From Halapricum desulfuricans (GTDB lineage Archaea; Halobacteriota; Halobacteria; Halobacteriales; Haloarculaceae): a stretch of 64,000 nucleotides of DNA. This document shows positions 15,652 to 24,715 of the stretch, one piece after another (position 1 is the first letter of the stretch; each line of letters starts with the position of its first letter). A model generated the notes under the pieces. The model had not been told where the DNA came from and searched no databases. It saw only the letters and a program-made list of their open reading frames with translations. The translations under genes were made by a program, and so were the position numbers. The stretch is taken from contig NZ_CP064788.1 of assembly GCF_017094525.1 (NCBI RefSeq), positions 744,001 to 808,000 of the forward strand, given 5' to 3'.

Positions 15652-16380
15652 TCACGCGTCCTGTCGGACGTCGTGCTCGAGCGTGCCGATCCCCTCGATC
15701 TCTATCTCGACGTGGTCGCCGTCGGTCAGCGGGCCGACGCCTTCGGGGGTCCCGGTCGCGATCACGTCGCCCGGCTCGAGTGTCATGTACGTCGTGATCT
15801 CGGCGATCAGCTCGGGGATCGAGAAGATGAAGTGCTCAATCGAGGAGGACTGTCTCGTCTCGCCGTTCACCCGGAGTTCGACGGCGGCGTCGTCGGGGAT
15901 CTCCTCGGCCAGGACGGGGCCCATCGGGGCGGCGTTGTCGAAGGCCTTGCCCCGGACCCAGTTCTGTTCGCGCGACTGGTCGTCGCGGTTGGAGACATCG
16001 TTGAAGCAGGTGTACCCGCGGATCACGTCATCGGCGTCCTCGGGGTCGACGTCCTTGCACTGCTCGTCGATGACGACCGCGAGTTCGGCCTCGTGTTCGA
16101 TCTGCTCTTTGCCCGCCGGGAGCGTGATCGTCGAGCCATGGCTGGCGACGGCGTTTGGTGGCTTGAGAAAGAGCAGCGGTCGGTCGGGGACGTCCTCGCC
16201 GCGTTCCTCGGCGTGTCTGGCGTAGTTGCGACCGACACAGACGATCTTCGTCGGCTCGGCGGGCGCGAGGACGTCCACCGCCTCGAGGTCGTGGGCGTCG
16301 TCGCCGAAGTGGACGTGGTCGTCGTGCAGGAGGCCGTTTCGCACAGTGCCCGCGGGATCGCGGAATCTGATGTCGTGCAT
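15652..16380 (-). CDS. Fumarylacetoacetate hydrolase family protein
   Basis: The 242-aa FAH-domain protein (COG0179) is probably a hydrolase, hydratase or decarboxylase of a 2-oxo or acylpyruvate acid. The metal-binding triad lies in IEHEAELAVVID, and CVGRNYARHAEE and GDVIATGTPEGVG are family hallmarks. The internal ATG MHDIRFRD is chosen because the 29-residue upstream extension overlaps the divergent gene's promoter. Reaction cannot be assigned more precisely. Confidence 0.85.
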   Translation of the reverse strand: MHDIRFRDPAGTVRNGLLHDDHVHFGDDAHDLEAVDVLAPAEPTKIVCVGRNYARHAEERGEDVPDRPLLFLKPPNAVASHGSTITLPAGKEQIEHEAELAVVIDEQCKDVDPEDADDVIRGYTCFNDVSNRDDQSREQNWVRGKAFDNAAPMGPVLAEEIPDDAAVELRVNGETRQSSSIEHFIFSIPELIAEITTYMTLEPGDVIATGTPEGVGPLTDGDHVEIEIEGIGTLEHDVRQDA

Positions 16381-16454
16381 ACGCTCGCTATCGAGCGGCC
16401 GGGCAAAAGTCTGCGGGACCGACTGCTTTTGGCTGTCGGGGGTATACGGACGGC

Positions 16455-17054
16455 ATGGACGAGACACTGGCGGCCCGGGTGCTTCCGGACCCCGACGAGG
16501 ATTGGGCGAGTGCCGACCGGCGAACGGTCAGGTTGCTCGATCGGGACCGATACGAGCCGGTCGAGGTTCTGGTCGGGGATGGCGAGGAGTTGCGACCGGG
16601 GTATCTCATCGACGCGGACATCGAGTGGTCGGAGCCGGCCCGTCTCGAGGCGTTCTCGCTGCGACGGCCGACGCTGTATGCGTTTGCCGATGCGGTCGAT
16701 CCCGTCTTCGAAGTCGCGCGGGACCTCTGGGAGACGGCGCGGGCGAACGGCGACGGCATGCACAGCAGCGTCACCAGAAACACCGACGGCGAGGTCAACG
16801 GCGTCTGCTACGTCTTCGCCGACGGCGGCGCTGGGGATCGCTTTCGGGAGTTCCGTGACGGGACGCGCCCGCTCGAGCCGCTCGTCGATCGCGTCAACGA
16901 ACGCGAGGGCGCGGCACCGCGGGAGGTGTTCGTCCTCCGGCCGGACGACGGTGGCTACGTCGTGGTCACGATCGCGCTGACGAAAGGCGGGCACTTCGCC
17001 GAGACGCTCCGGGATACCTACGGGCTGGATCGGTCCGAGGGGTCGGTTGTGTGA
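16455..17054 (+). CDS. Conserved haloarchaeal hypothetical protein
   Basis: A 199-aa soluble acidic protein beginning MDETLAARVLPDPDEDW. It may correspond to the haloarchaea-specific DUF6663 family, but I recognise it only by general appearance. It has mixed alpha/beta character, a VEVLVGDGEELRPGYLIDADIEW segment and a C-terminal EVFVLRPDDGGYVVVTIALTKGG strand pair. It diverges from the FAH gene with 74 bp between starts. No catalytic motif is evident. Confidence 0.6.
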   Translation: MDETLAARVLPDPDEDWASADRRTVRLLDRDRYEPVEVLVGDGEELRPGYLIDADIEWSEPARLEAFSLRRPTLYAFADAVDPVFEVARDLWETARANGDGMHSSVTRNTDGEVNGVCYVFADGGAGDRFREFRDGTRPLEPLVDRVNEREGAAPREVFVLRPDDGGYVVVTIALTKGGHFAETLRDTYGLDRSEGSVV

Positions 17055-17084
17055 TTGTGGTGTTGGTGTTTTGGTGGTCGTCGC

Positions 17085-17420
17085 GAACTAACTCGGTGAA
17101 GATGTCTGCCATGACGGGTTCGACGTCAGTGATGGACCGTGAGAGGGTTGCCGAGACGGTGGACTCTCGAAGCCATACTGTCGCCAGACATCCTCGTTGT
17201 GGAGTCCCCACGCCATCGGACTAGGACCGAGGATATCGTGGTAGAAGCAGTGAAGGACCCCCTTCAGGAGTTCTGGGGCCCGTGAACCCGTGTTCGTCCC
17301 CACGGACCGGGGGAGAACACGGGATAGTCGGTGAGAAACGACAGATAGAGGTGTTCGAACAGTGCTGACGTCTCTGTTTCCAGTGCTTTGAAAAACTGTT
17401 CGGCTGTACCGTTGCTCGGC
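17085..17420 (-). pseudogene. Decayed transposase N-terminal fragment
   Basis: In overlapping minus-strand frames one reads FEHLYLSFLTDYPVFSP, then PPELLKGVLHCFYHDILGP, MAWGLHNEDVWRQYGFESPP and STVSATLSRSITDVEPVM. These align in order to residues 30-115 of the transposase at 24128 (FEHLDLQFLYKFPVFAP, ELFRGLLHCFYNSIYEP, MAQELTNDDVWR). Frameshifts separate the blocks and no C-terminal half remains. It marks the right edge of the core region and the start of the glycan island. Confidence 0.65.
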
Positions 17421-17503
17421 AGGACGAACTTACTGCTGGATACCTTAATTTCGACCTACCACTTTTTAGGAAGACTTCTACACCACGCCAACCGTGCAAC
17501 AGG

Positions 17504-18919
17504 CTATGGAATTGTTTGATCGATGACTCTGTGAAATTGTGCCCGTGCTTCGCTTGATCCGATCAGGAGACCGACGAAATAGACGGCGGCGCCGAATACG
17601 ACCAGAATGAGCGTTTCGATGTCCGTGAGTGGTTGTACTTGCTGGCGGATCCCCGTCACTGCAATAGCCATGACAATTGCACTGACGAATTGAACGGCGA
17701 TAATATCCCAATCGATCGTGAACCCGACGACGCGACGGAGGACGCGCATAGCCAGGATCGCACTTAAGAGCATCGTCACTGCAGTGGCAACTGCCGCGCC
17801 GATGGCACCGAACTGGCTGACGAGCACGACGTTCAACGTGATATTTGCTAGGATGAAAATCATCGAGATACGGAACGTGGCGTCCGGACGATCTATTGCA
17901 TTCAACGTCTGAAGTAGAAAGGTTTCGTATGATTGCCCGATTCGTCCGGCTGTCAATATCACCATGATTACGATCCCGCCCGCGAATTCTTCCCCGTATA
18001 TGGCTAAAACATCCTCTCCGATGACCACTGCACCCATAAGTCCTGGAATCGCGAGCATACCTGCGAACGTAGTCGAGGTTCGAAGTATGTTCGCGATCTC
18101 CTCCATCTGTTCATTTTCCGCGTGTTTACTCAGGTACGGAAAGGTCACTTTCGCCATTGCTGACGGCAACAAAATAAAAGCGGCAGTGATTCGCCAAGAT
18201 ATCTCGTAGATTCCAATGACAGAATCCGTCACGAAGAAACCGAGTATTACTACGTCCATCCAGGAGTACGCGAAGGGTTTGATCGCGCTCAACCAAGCAT
18301 ATTTTCCATAATCGTAGAGTCGTTGAAAGTGTTTCCAAGCCGGACGGGAGAGATGGAGGGATATTAATCCAACTGTGGCGATGGTAATCACTCCAGCGGC
18401 AGCAATCTCACCTGCCAACAAGCCGAATAGTTTGTACCCGAGGAGTATGAGTGCTACCTGCAACCCAATCCGGAGCAGCTCCCAGGAACCCCCTACCAGA
18501 GCGGCAAGTTCAACCCGGTGTTCTGCACGTAACACGGCCCTGAAGAACGTCCCAAGCCCTTTTAATAATATCAGTCCCGCGACCAGAAACGTCCCATCGA
18601 ATCCTAAATACCGGTTGACAGTCTCTCGGAAAAAGATTATACTTCCCAGCAAAAGACAGAGTATACAAAGCTGAATGAGCAGTCCGGCGGTGAAGAATTT
18701 GCCTTGATCCGTGTCTTCACTCACACGCTTTTGTACAGTTCCTCGGACACCTGCCGTCGGAATCATTACCCAGTTGACGACCGCGAGAGCCAGAAAATAC
18801 TGGCCAAGAGTTGCTGATCCAAGCGTTCGGGCGAAATAAATCATGGCAACGAATCCCGCAACAGTCTGGAGTAATTCGATCCCGAACTGGAGTGCCGAAG
18901 AACGTGCGTGCTTAGCCAT
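17504..18919 (-). CDS. Polysaccharide flippase (Wzx / MATE-like, COG2244)
   Basis: The 471-aa protein has about 12-14 hydrophobic helices and starts with the basic, amphipathic QFGIELLQTVAGFVAMIYFARTLGSATLGQYFLALAVVNW block common to RfbX/Wzx flippases, which move lipid-linked oligosaccharides across the membrane. GC content is clearly lower than in the housekeeping genes, consistent with horizontal acquisition of the glycan locus. It ends one base before the TMPK-like gene's stop boundary, so the two are in one operon. Confidence 0.85.
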   Translation of the reverse strand: MAKHARSSALQFGIELLQTVAGFVAMIYFARTLGSATLGQYFLALAVVNWVMIPTAGVRGTVQKRVSEDTDQGKFFTAGLLIQLCILCLLLGSIIFFRETVNRYLGFDGTFLVAGLILLKGLGTFFRAVLRAEHRVELAALVGGSWELLRIGLQVALILLGYKLFGLLAGEIAAAGVITIATVGLISLHLSRPAWKHFQRLYDYGKYAWLSAIKPFAYSWMDVVILGFFVTDSVIGIYEISWRITAAFILLPSAMAKVTFPYLSKHAENEQMEEIANILRTSTTFAGMLAIPGLMGAVVIGEDVLAIYGEEFAGGIVIMVILTAGRIGQSYETFLLQTLNAIDRPDATFRISMIFILANITLNVVLVSQFGAIGAAVATAVTMLLSAILAMRVLRRVVGFTIDWDIIAVQFVSAIVMAIAVTGIRQQVQPLTDIETLILVVFGAAVYFVGLLIGSSEARAQFHRVIDQTIP

Positions 18920-18920
18920 A

Positions 18921-19790
18921 TTAAAACTCGATATATGCCTGCCAGATTTCGTCGGTAATCTTCTCGTGAGTCTGTTCGATGGGTCGGGTCGTATCGATGA
19001 CAGTCACATCTTCACTCGCAAATCGGTGGAACAGTTCCCGTCGCGTACGGAGATACTCGATCGGTTCCTCGTCGATCCTGAGACGATCGAGCATTTCTTC
19101 TGTATCTTGTTTTCGCTCTTCTGCGACTTCCGCTGGAACGTCCATCAGAAACGTTGCGTCTGGTGTCGGTAACCACGATTCGATCAATGCGGCGGATCGA
19201 TCCCAATATAACCCGTCGTATTCCATTTCGACGAGCTGGTCAAGAATGTAGCGATCGATCACAACGACCTCCCCTTTACGAAGAGATGGATAAATATATC
19301 TGAAAAAGAATACAATGTGATCAACAAGGAGAAAATATCCCCAGAGTCGTTGAATTAGTTTGCTTTTGTGATAGTCCTTTCGCCGCCACCCGAGCATGAC
19401 GTAGAGGACGCCCATAAAGGGGTACGAGACGAACGGCCGCCACCTAGCCCAAACGTGCGTGGCATCAACTCCGTTTTCCTGTAGTTCGGAAACAACGGAC
19501 TTTGCTTCTGTCGTCTTTCCAGACCCATCAATTCCGGAGAAACAAACAAGTGCTCCTCCAGTTCCGAACGGACCAGCGTTCCCTGTCTGACGAGTCGCTG
19601 CGGCGATCTCCCCTAGAGAATTCTTGTGAGTGGATGGATACCTGAATAGTTTGTAACTTATCGGGGCAACGAAGAGTAACCCGGGTACACCGATGAGGGC
19701 CAGCGGGAAAAAAAAGACACCCCCAACGAGGCTAAGGAGTGGGGGGAGGAGCAGTCCGAAAGCGATAATGTAATCCCGTATTCGAGTCAT
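18921..19790 (-). CDS. Membrane-anchored thymidylate-kinase-like P-loop kinase
   Basis: The start at 19790 overlaps the upstream stop (ATGA, 19787-19790), giving 289 aa. Residues 1-60 contain two hydrophobic helices (DYIIAFGLLLPPLLSLVGG and FFFPLALIGVPGLLFVAPI). The rest is a thymidylate-kinase-like domain with Walker A CFSGIDGSGKTTEAKS (about 82-97) and the DR motif VVVIDRYILDQ. Similar TMPK-like genes in prokaryotic glycan clusters probably phosphorylate sugars, polyols or lipid carriers rather than dTMP. The membrane tether supports a lipid- or membrane-bound substrate (inference). Confidence 0.7.
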   Translation of the reverse strand: MTRIRDYIIAFGLLLPPLLSLVGGVFFFPLALIGVPGLLFVAPISYKLFRYPSTHKNSLGEIAAATRQTGNAGPFGTGGALVCFSGIDGSGKTTEAKSVVSELQENGVDATHVWARWRPFVSYPFMGVLYVMLGWRRKDYHKSKLIQRLWGYFLLVDHIVFFFRYIYPSLRKGEVVVIDRYILDQLVEMEYDGLYWDRSAALIESWLPTPDATFLMDVPAEVAEERKQDTEEMLDRLRIDEEPIEYLRTRRELFHRFASEDVTVIDTTRPIEQTHEKITDEIWQAYIEF

Positions 19791-20818
19791 GTTTCTCCCA
19801 ATAGGACTTTCGACGCCGCGGTCAAGTAATGCGACTGGAAATCCTTCCACGTCTCTCGCGGTGATAGTTGCCTTCTAGCTCGCGGGATGTGATGTCCAGA
19901 TGAAACTATTGTCGGCAGCCAGGTGGGAAATTCGATCGGGAACGAACGTGGTCGGTTGCGCTTCCACCATCTGTGAATTAATGTAATAGCCCAGGTATTT
20001 GGGATTGAATCGAATACTGCGGCCGGAACACGTTGTCGATCGGTCGCGGCAAGATACTCGTCTAACAATAGGAGATATGCGTACAACCCGTCGAGACAGC
20101 CGTACTCACGGGCCGAATCGATCGCGATCGACCAGTCAATTTCGTCTGTCTCGACGATGATCTGCACCCCGTGCAACAGTTCCGCGAAAGTCACCGACAG
20201 ATGAGAGTAGGCATGTGTGGCGACGAGATAAAGATCATCGGCCGGGGCCGGCGTCCGTTCACCACAGGGATCCGCTCGTTCGACGACTGCTTCCGCATCA
20301 CAGACGACCTTTCGAATCCACATGGCGTCGGGATAAATGTCTACGGGTCGTGGATCCTCGGCCGATTGCTTGGCCATAACCTTGCGGGGATGTGCCAACA
20401 GTCGGAACCGGTAAAACTCGAACCCTTCGTCTGCGAGTACTTTAGCTGCGGCAGCCTGTTCGCTGGGGTCCGGGATGAGGAGATCAACGTCGCTCATCAT
20501 CGCCATAGGCGTCCGGAGGTTTTTCATCGATGCGTAGGAGACACCAGCGTCGTTCAGAAGAGAGCAGATCCACTCGACGCGTTCGGCTCTCTCCTGGCGG
20601 TGTGATCGGTCCTTTGCTGCCTCTTGGAATCCTTGAAAACGATCAGAAATGTGCTCTCGCGACAGTTTGTTTTGCTGTAGATCGTTTGCAAGATCTTGTA
20701 TCTTGTCTGGAGAAACTCTCAAGTTTACCCGGGAATCCACGAGAGCCATAAGCTTCAGTGATTCCTGGGCATACGGGAAAGTATCTTCCGATTGTATCGA
20801 TAGTGACGGTCGCTCCAT
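19787..20818 (-). CDS. Nucleotidyltransferase-fold protein (PF14907-like)
   Basis: This 343-aa protein resembles the family of uncharacterised nucleotidyltransferases found in exopolysaccharide and peptide-modification clusters. The core is YASMKNLRTPMAMMSDVDLLIPDP (about 95-118), where MSDVDLLI supplies the two metal-binding Asp residues of the pol-beta fold, followed by FEFYRFRLLAHPRKVMA. A helical C-terminal half contains HAYSHLSVTFAELLHGVQII. It may transfer NMP to a sugar or a protein; the substrate is unknown. It overlaps the next gene by 4 bp, indicating coupled translation with the kinase. Confidence 0.65.
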   Translation of the reverse strand: MERPSLSIQSEDTFPYAQESLKLMALVDSRVNLRVSPDKIQDLANDLQQNKLSREHISDRFQGFQEAAKDRSHRQERAERVEWICSLLNDAGVSYASMKNLRTPMAMMSDVDLLIPDPSEQAAAAKVLADEGFEFYRFRLLAHPRKVMAKQSAEDPRPVDIYPDAMWIRKVVCDAEAVVERADPCGERTPAPADDLYLVATHAYSHLSVTFAELLHGVQIIVETDEIDWSIAIDSAREYGCLDGLYAYLLLLDEYLAATDRQRVPAAVFDSIPNTWAITLIHRWWKRNRPRSFPIEFPTWLPTIVSSGHHIPRARRQLSPRETWKDFQSHYLTAASKVLLGET

Positions 20819-20843
20819 TATTACTAGTTTATAGAAGGTTTCT

Positions 20844-21118
20844 TCAGAGATAACCGAGGTCGTTCAATCGCTGTTCGAGTTGTGGATTCTCGATTGTATC
20901 ACTTTCTCTCCGTTCGGCATGGTCTGTACGGTGGCTCACACGCCACTCAGCGAGTTTTGCTCGGAGCCTATTGGCTATTTTCGGTTCGTCCTCAATTAGG
21001 TTGTTGGTTTCATCCGGATCGTTCTGCAGATCGTATAGTTCTTCTTCTCCACCGTGGATGACGTGACAGCCATTCGTCTTTAGCTGCCATTCGTCTTTAG
21101 CTACTTGACTTCGCACGT
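20844..21118 (-). pseudogene. C-terminal fragment of a sulfatase
   Basis: The frame encodes VRSQVAKDEWQLKTNG, then HGGEEELYDLQNDPDETNNL and a LEQRLNDLGYL end, the standard tail of alkaline-phosphatase-superfamily sulfatases. The catalytic N-terminal domain is absent: the reading is cut at about 21100 by the inverted repeat of an internally deleted transposon. Within it a 17-bp near-perfect tandem repeat (21071-21087 and 21088-21104) encodes the overlapping KDEWQLKTN residues. It belongs to the same glycan-hydrolase group as the disrupted gene at 23055. Confidence 0.75.
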
Positions 21119-21497
21119 TAGACGAACATCCCATTGATTTGTTGCATTAGCCCGTCGATGCTGCGGTTCGGACTGGTCAGTGCCCACGAGAGAAGGTTCT
21201 GAACGCTTTCACGGAAGGATCGTTTGACGTCGTTTCGGAGTGAACTTGCGTGTCCGAGAATCGTTCCAAAGGCGCTGTGTGCAGCACCGAACTTGAGGAG
21301 ACTGTAGGCCAGCATCAGCAGGTGCCAGGCCGCAACAAGACCTGTGACGTAGGTTTTGGCATGATGTTTCTGCCGTGTTGAGAAACACTCGAACTGGTCG
21401 ATTGGTTCAGTACACGACAGGAACGACGTTATCGGCAGCATCCACGGTTCACACGCTCTATACGCGCTCAAACGAGATAACGTGCGAAGTCAAGTAG
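21101..21497 (-). mobile_element. Internally deleted IS701-like element (non-autonomous)
   Basis: A perfect 20-bp inverted repeat (21101-21120 and 21478-21497) bounds 397 bp. It encloses a 107-codon frame (21118-21441) that begins like an IS701-type transposase (MLPITSFLSC, then IDQFECFSTRQKHHAKTYVTGLVAA) and passes directly into the typical C terminus (WHLLMLAYSLLKFGAAHSAFG ... LMQQINGMFV). The catalytic middle, over 200 residues, is missing in frame. With intact ends and no transposase it could be mobilised only in trans. The similarity of the repeat extends about 10 bp outward with mismatches, so the exact boundary is uncertain. Confidence 0.65.
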
Positions 21498-21507
21498 TTA
21501 AAGACGG

Positions 21508-22104
21508 ATGCTCAGCGATGTCATGGTGTCTGGTCTCGCGGTGTTCGGTGTCGAAACCCATCTGGCGTATGTCGCGACGATCAGCGGCGGCCGAAGCGAA
21601 CAATTGCCCCCGAGTCAGTGGCCGACAGGACAGTACGAGCCACTGTTCGCGTTCGGTGAGTTCGATATGGTCGTTCGTGGCATCACTATCGTCGGTGTCG
21701 TCGCGCTCGCCGTGCTGGCCCGCTGGTCGGACGCCGAACACACCGACCGACTCGTGTTCGTCCTCGGACTGGTGACGATGGTGATCGTCACTCCCAGCCC
21801 CAACATCCACGTCCTCAACGTGCTGATCCCGGTCTAACTCCTGATGGCGGTCCACGAACTCGGCCGCGAGCGTCCCCGGATCGCACTCCTCGGCGTCTCT
21901 CTCGTGCTCGTACAGGTCGACCACCGTGCGATCGAGGCGATCACGAAACTCGGTCCGGAACTCCTTCTGGGGATCGAACGACACTTCTGGCTGATCGGCT
22001 GGCTCCAGCCTTCGGTCTACGGCGTCGCACTCCTCTTTGGGCTGATTGTCGTCCGACTGTTTCAGACGATCGACGTCTCGACTGACCTTGACCTGCCCGC
22101 CTGA
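21508..22104 (+). pseudogene. Truncated polytopic membrane protein with internal stop
   Basis: One frame encodes at least five hydrophobic helices (GITIVGVVALAVLARW, LVFVLGLVTMVIVT and, after a TAA at 21835, RIALLGVSLVLVQV and VYGVALLFGLIVVRLF). The frame is the same on both sides of the stop: NVLIPV-stop-LLMAVHEL reads like a single protein with one Tyr-to-stop change. The N terminus is missing, cut off at the deleted IS701-like element. It resembles the C-terminal half of a GT87/DUF2029-type mannosyltransferase, but that is only a general resemblance. Confidence 0.55.
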
Positions 22105-22115
22105 AGCTCTGGTCG

Positions 22116-23033
22116 TCACTCGGTGGCCGAGAAGGCGACGCGGTACCGTTCGCCTCCGTTCACAATCGCGGTGAGGGCCGTCGGCCACATCAACACCGGA
22201 TCGAGGAGGTCCACTCGTGGCGTATCGATTCCGCGGTCCGCAAGCCAGTACCGCAAAGAGTTTCGGAGTGCCCGTGGTGACCCGGAGTGTTCGATCTCGT
22301 CAGTCCGAAATCCTCCTGCCTCGAAAAACGACTGGAGTGCCTCTGGTGGCCAGTTGAAGACGTGCCGGGGAACTTCTCGTTCACACCAGTACTCGCCGAA
22401 CACGCGTGCCGCGATCGACGCTGGATTGGGTACTTCGATCACGACGGACCCGTTCGGTCTGAGAATCCGATGGACTTCCTGTCGGTATCCGATCGGGTCG
22501 GCGACGTGTTCGAAGGAGTGTTCGAAACAGACCACATCGAAGGCATCGTCAGGATAGGAGCAATCGGGGAGTCGTCCGATGTCGATGTCGTAGCCTCGGT
22601 CTGCCGCCACACGAGCGGCATCGCTAGACACGTCACACCCGGTCACGTCATACCCGAGTTCGTCGAGGTCTGCGAGCAGTTCACCACTGCCACAGCCGAC
22701 GTCGAGGACGGTTCCACTTTCGGCGATCTGATTGACGAACTCACTCAGATCGTCGAATCCCACCGCCTGATCGATCGTCGAGAGGAAGCGCCCGTACACG
22801 CGTTGGAGCCCTGACTGGGATGCTGACTGGTGGCTGTGTGGCGTGTACGTCGAGGGATAGAACTCATCCAGGTCTGCATCGCCGATCAGGGTCCGCTCCA
22901 GCCCGCAGATCTCACATTTCAGCACTTCGAAGCGGTCGTCCGGTGTCGTGTCGTACCGACGGTCGAGTGCAGTAGTGAATTCATCCATCTCGACAGAACA
23001 GACCGGACAGGTCGGAGCCTTGGGGGTGTCCAT
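22116..23033 (-). CDS. SAM-dependent methyltransferase with N-terminal zinc motif
   Basis: The 305-aa protein has an N-terminal pair of CxxC motifs (CPVC at 9-12 and CEIC at about 40-43) and then a class I methyltransferase domain. SAM motif I is VLDVGCGSGELLADL, and DVVCFEHSFEHVADP and LRPNGSVVIEVPNP follow. This layout is common among sugar or glycan methyltransferases in O-antigen and S-layer glycosylation loci. It lies 21 bp before the stop of the interrupted sulfatase on the same strand, so it was probably the next gene of that operon. Confidence 0.8.
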   Translation of the reverse strand: MDTPKAPTCPVCSVEMDEFTTALDRRYDTTPDDRFEVLKCEICGLERTLIGDADLDEFYPSTYTPHSHQSASQSGLQRVYGRFLSTIDQAVGFDDLSEFVNQIAESGTVLDVGCGSGELLADLDELGYDVTGCDVSSDAARVAADRGYDIDIGRLPDCSYPDDAFDVVCFEHSFEHVADPIGYRQEVHRILRPNGSVVIEVPNPASIAARVFGEYWCEREVPRHVFNWPPEALQSFFEAGGFRTDEIEHSGSPRALRNSLRYWLADRGIDTPRVDLLDPVLMWPTALTAIVNGGERYRVAFSATE

Positions 23034-23054
23034 CTGTGACAGTAATCACCCTGG

Positions 23055-24028
23055 TCAAATATATCCCATTGCATCGAGGCGCTCCTCAGTCGCACGATCG
23101 ACGCCTCGGTGCTCGCGACCGGTCGTATCGAGCGCTCGGTCGGTGATCCGATCGACGACCGATGCCGAATCGCCTCCAACGATACCGTCGTCACTCTGGT
23201 ACGTATATGACCCAGAGTGGTCGACGTATCCAGCCAGTCCCTCGTCGTACCGGTCGACCGTCTCTACTGCAACTCCTGCATCGAGCAGGGTGTTCCGTCT
23301 GGCGGGCAACAAGCCGTGATATTCGGTGTAGTGGCCCCCGGATGCGTCGTCGGTCGGTATGCTCTCCCGATCGTTTCCCGAGAGTAGTCGAACTAGCCCG
23401 TTCACGTCCCGGAGGGAGATCGGCTCCGGAACACGCTCGTCCATCCCAGAGACGACGAGCGGAATCTGCGTCAACTCCGGATAGAGCCCGTATTCGTGGG
23501 CCCAATGTCCGTATTCTCCGAGGAGTTCCCCGTGATCGCTAGTAGTAATGACGTATTCGAACTCCCGATCGAGCAGATCGAACATCTGCCGATAGCTCTC
23601 GCTCAGGTACTCGACGGCATCGTAATAGGCAGTTCGGTGGGCTTCGACCGACGGATCACCCGTTAGGGCGTCCACGAGGCCTGTGACCGAGGCGACCGTG
23701 CCGCGTTCCTGGTTCACTGGTGTATCGTACGGAGAGTGTGTTGTCGTGACGTTCACGAAGAGAAATTCGCCCGAGGAATCGAATGAGAGTCTTTCGAGAC
23801 ATTTGATCGCCCCGACGATGTCGCTTTCGACCCGATTGGGACCGAGCGGGCCGTCCGCATCAAGGGCCAGCCGTCCGCCACGCGCCAGGGTCCTGATGGT
23901 CGACTCCTCGGCGGTAATCGCCTCCCGGACTGCCCAGGCGTACCGGCCTGGGCCAGGGTCGTGTTCGTACAGGAACGCCCGCCAGTCGAATGCGTTTCGG
24001 GGACGGAACCGATTATCGAATCCCAGTT
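23055..24028 (-). pseudogene. Sulfatase-like protein, C-terminal part (split by nested ISs)
   Basis: This is the larger half of a gene whose start lies at 26947. Removing the insertion and one copy of its 9-bp target duplication rejoins the frame as FYELG-FDNRFRPRN, giving an uninterrupted 434-aa protein. The half carries TTTHSPYDTP, VITTSDHGELLGEYGHW with the metal-binding Asp-His pair, and a C-terminal EERLDAMGYI tail typical of alkaline-phosphatase-superfamily sulfatases. No local promoter is obvious, so it is presumably silent. Confidence 0.88.
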
Positions 24029-24127
24029 GGCGGGCGTGCAGAATAGTTAGCACGGCTCTACTGGCTGATCAGTGATTCTGGAGGATCGATAGGAACTCTC
24101 TCGGAGATGAGGCAGGGACAGTGAGAT

Positions 24128-24715
24128 GTGTCAACCACTACCCTGCCACACCAAGGTACGATCACAGAGGTCTTGAAATCACTGGAAACCGAGATAACAG
24201 CACTGTTCGAACATCTTGATCTCCAGTTTCTCTATAAATTCCCCGTGTTCGCCCCCGATCCGCGGGGGCGAACGCGGGATTTCCATCCACCTGAACTGTT
24301 TCGAGGATTGCTTCACTGCTTCTACAACAGCATCTACGAACCAGAAGCGATGGCGCAAGAACTCACCAACGATGATGTCTGGCGTGTCTGTGAGTTCAAG
24401 CGACCGCCGTCACGGCGGACGATTGGCCGGTTTATCGACGATCTTTCTGGTGTCGTTGAGGAAGTCTTCTCACGAATTCTTCAGCAGGTGCTTGTTCGGG
24501 TTGAGCTGGGTTCTTGCTTCCGGATTGACGGCACCGATGTCCGGGCGCCTCGCCCGGACGAGGATGCCTCGTGGAACTACGACAGTACAGCTGAGGAGAC
24601 GTACTACGGCTACGGTTGCTGTCTTGTGACGACCGACAACAACATCCCGATTGCCGCAGAGTTCACAGATGAGAAATCCGTGGACAAAGAGACGGCGAGG
24701 CGCATCACACAGGAT
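24128..24715 (+). pseudogene. Transposase of the outer IS, N-terminal half
   Basis: The frame starts MSTTTLPHQGTITEVLKSLE and runs through ELFRGLLHCFYNSIYEPEAM, a DVWRVCEFKRPPSRRTIGRF segment and CFRIDGTDVRAPR, which supplies the first catalytic Asp. It is interrupted at TARRITQD by the ISH3 insertion. Joining 24715 to 26182 restores ITQD-ALAVKLPVTFVGDAEFD in frame, so the transposase was intact until the insertion. Confidence 0.85.
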
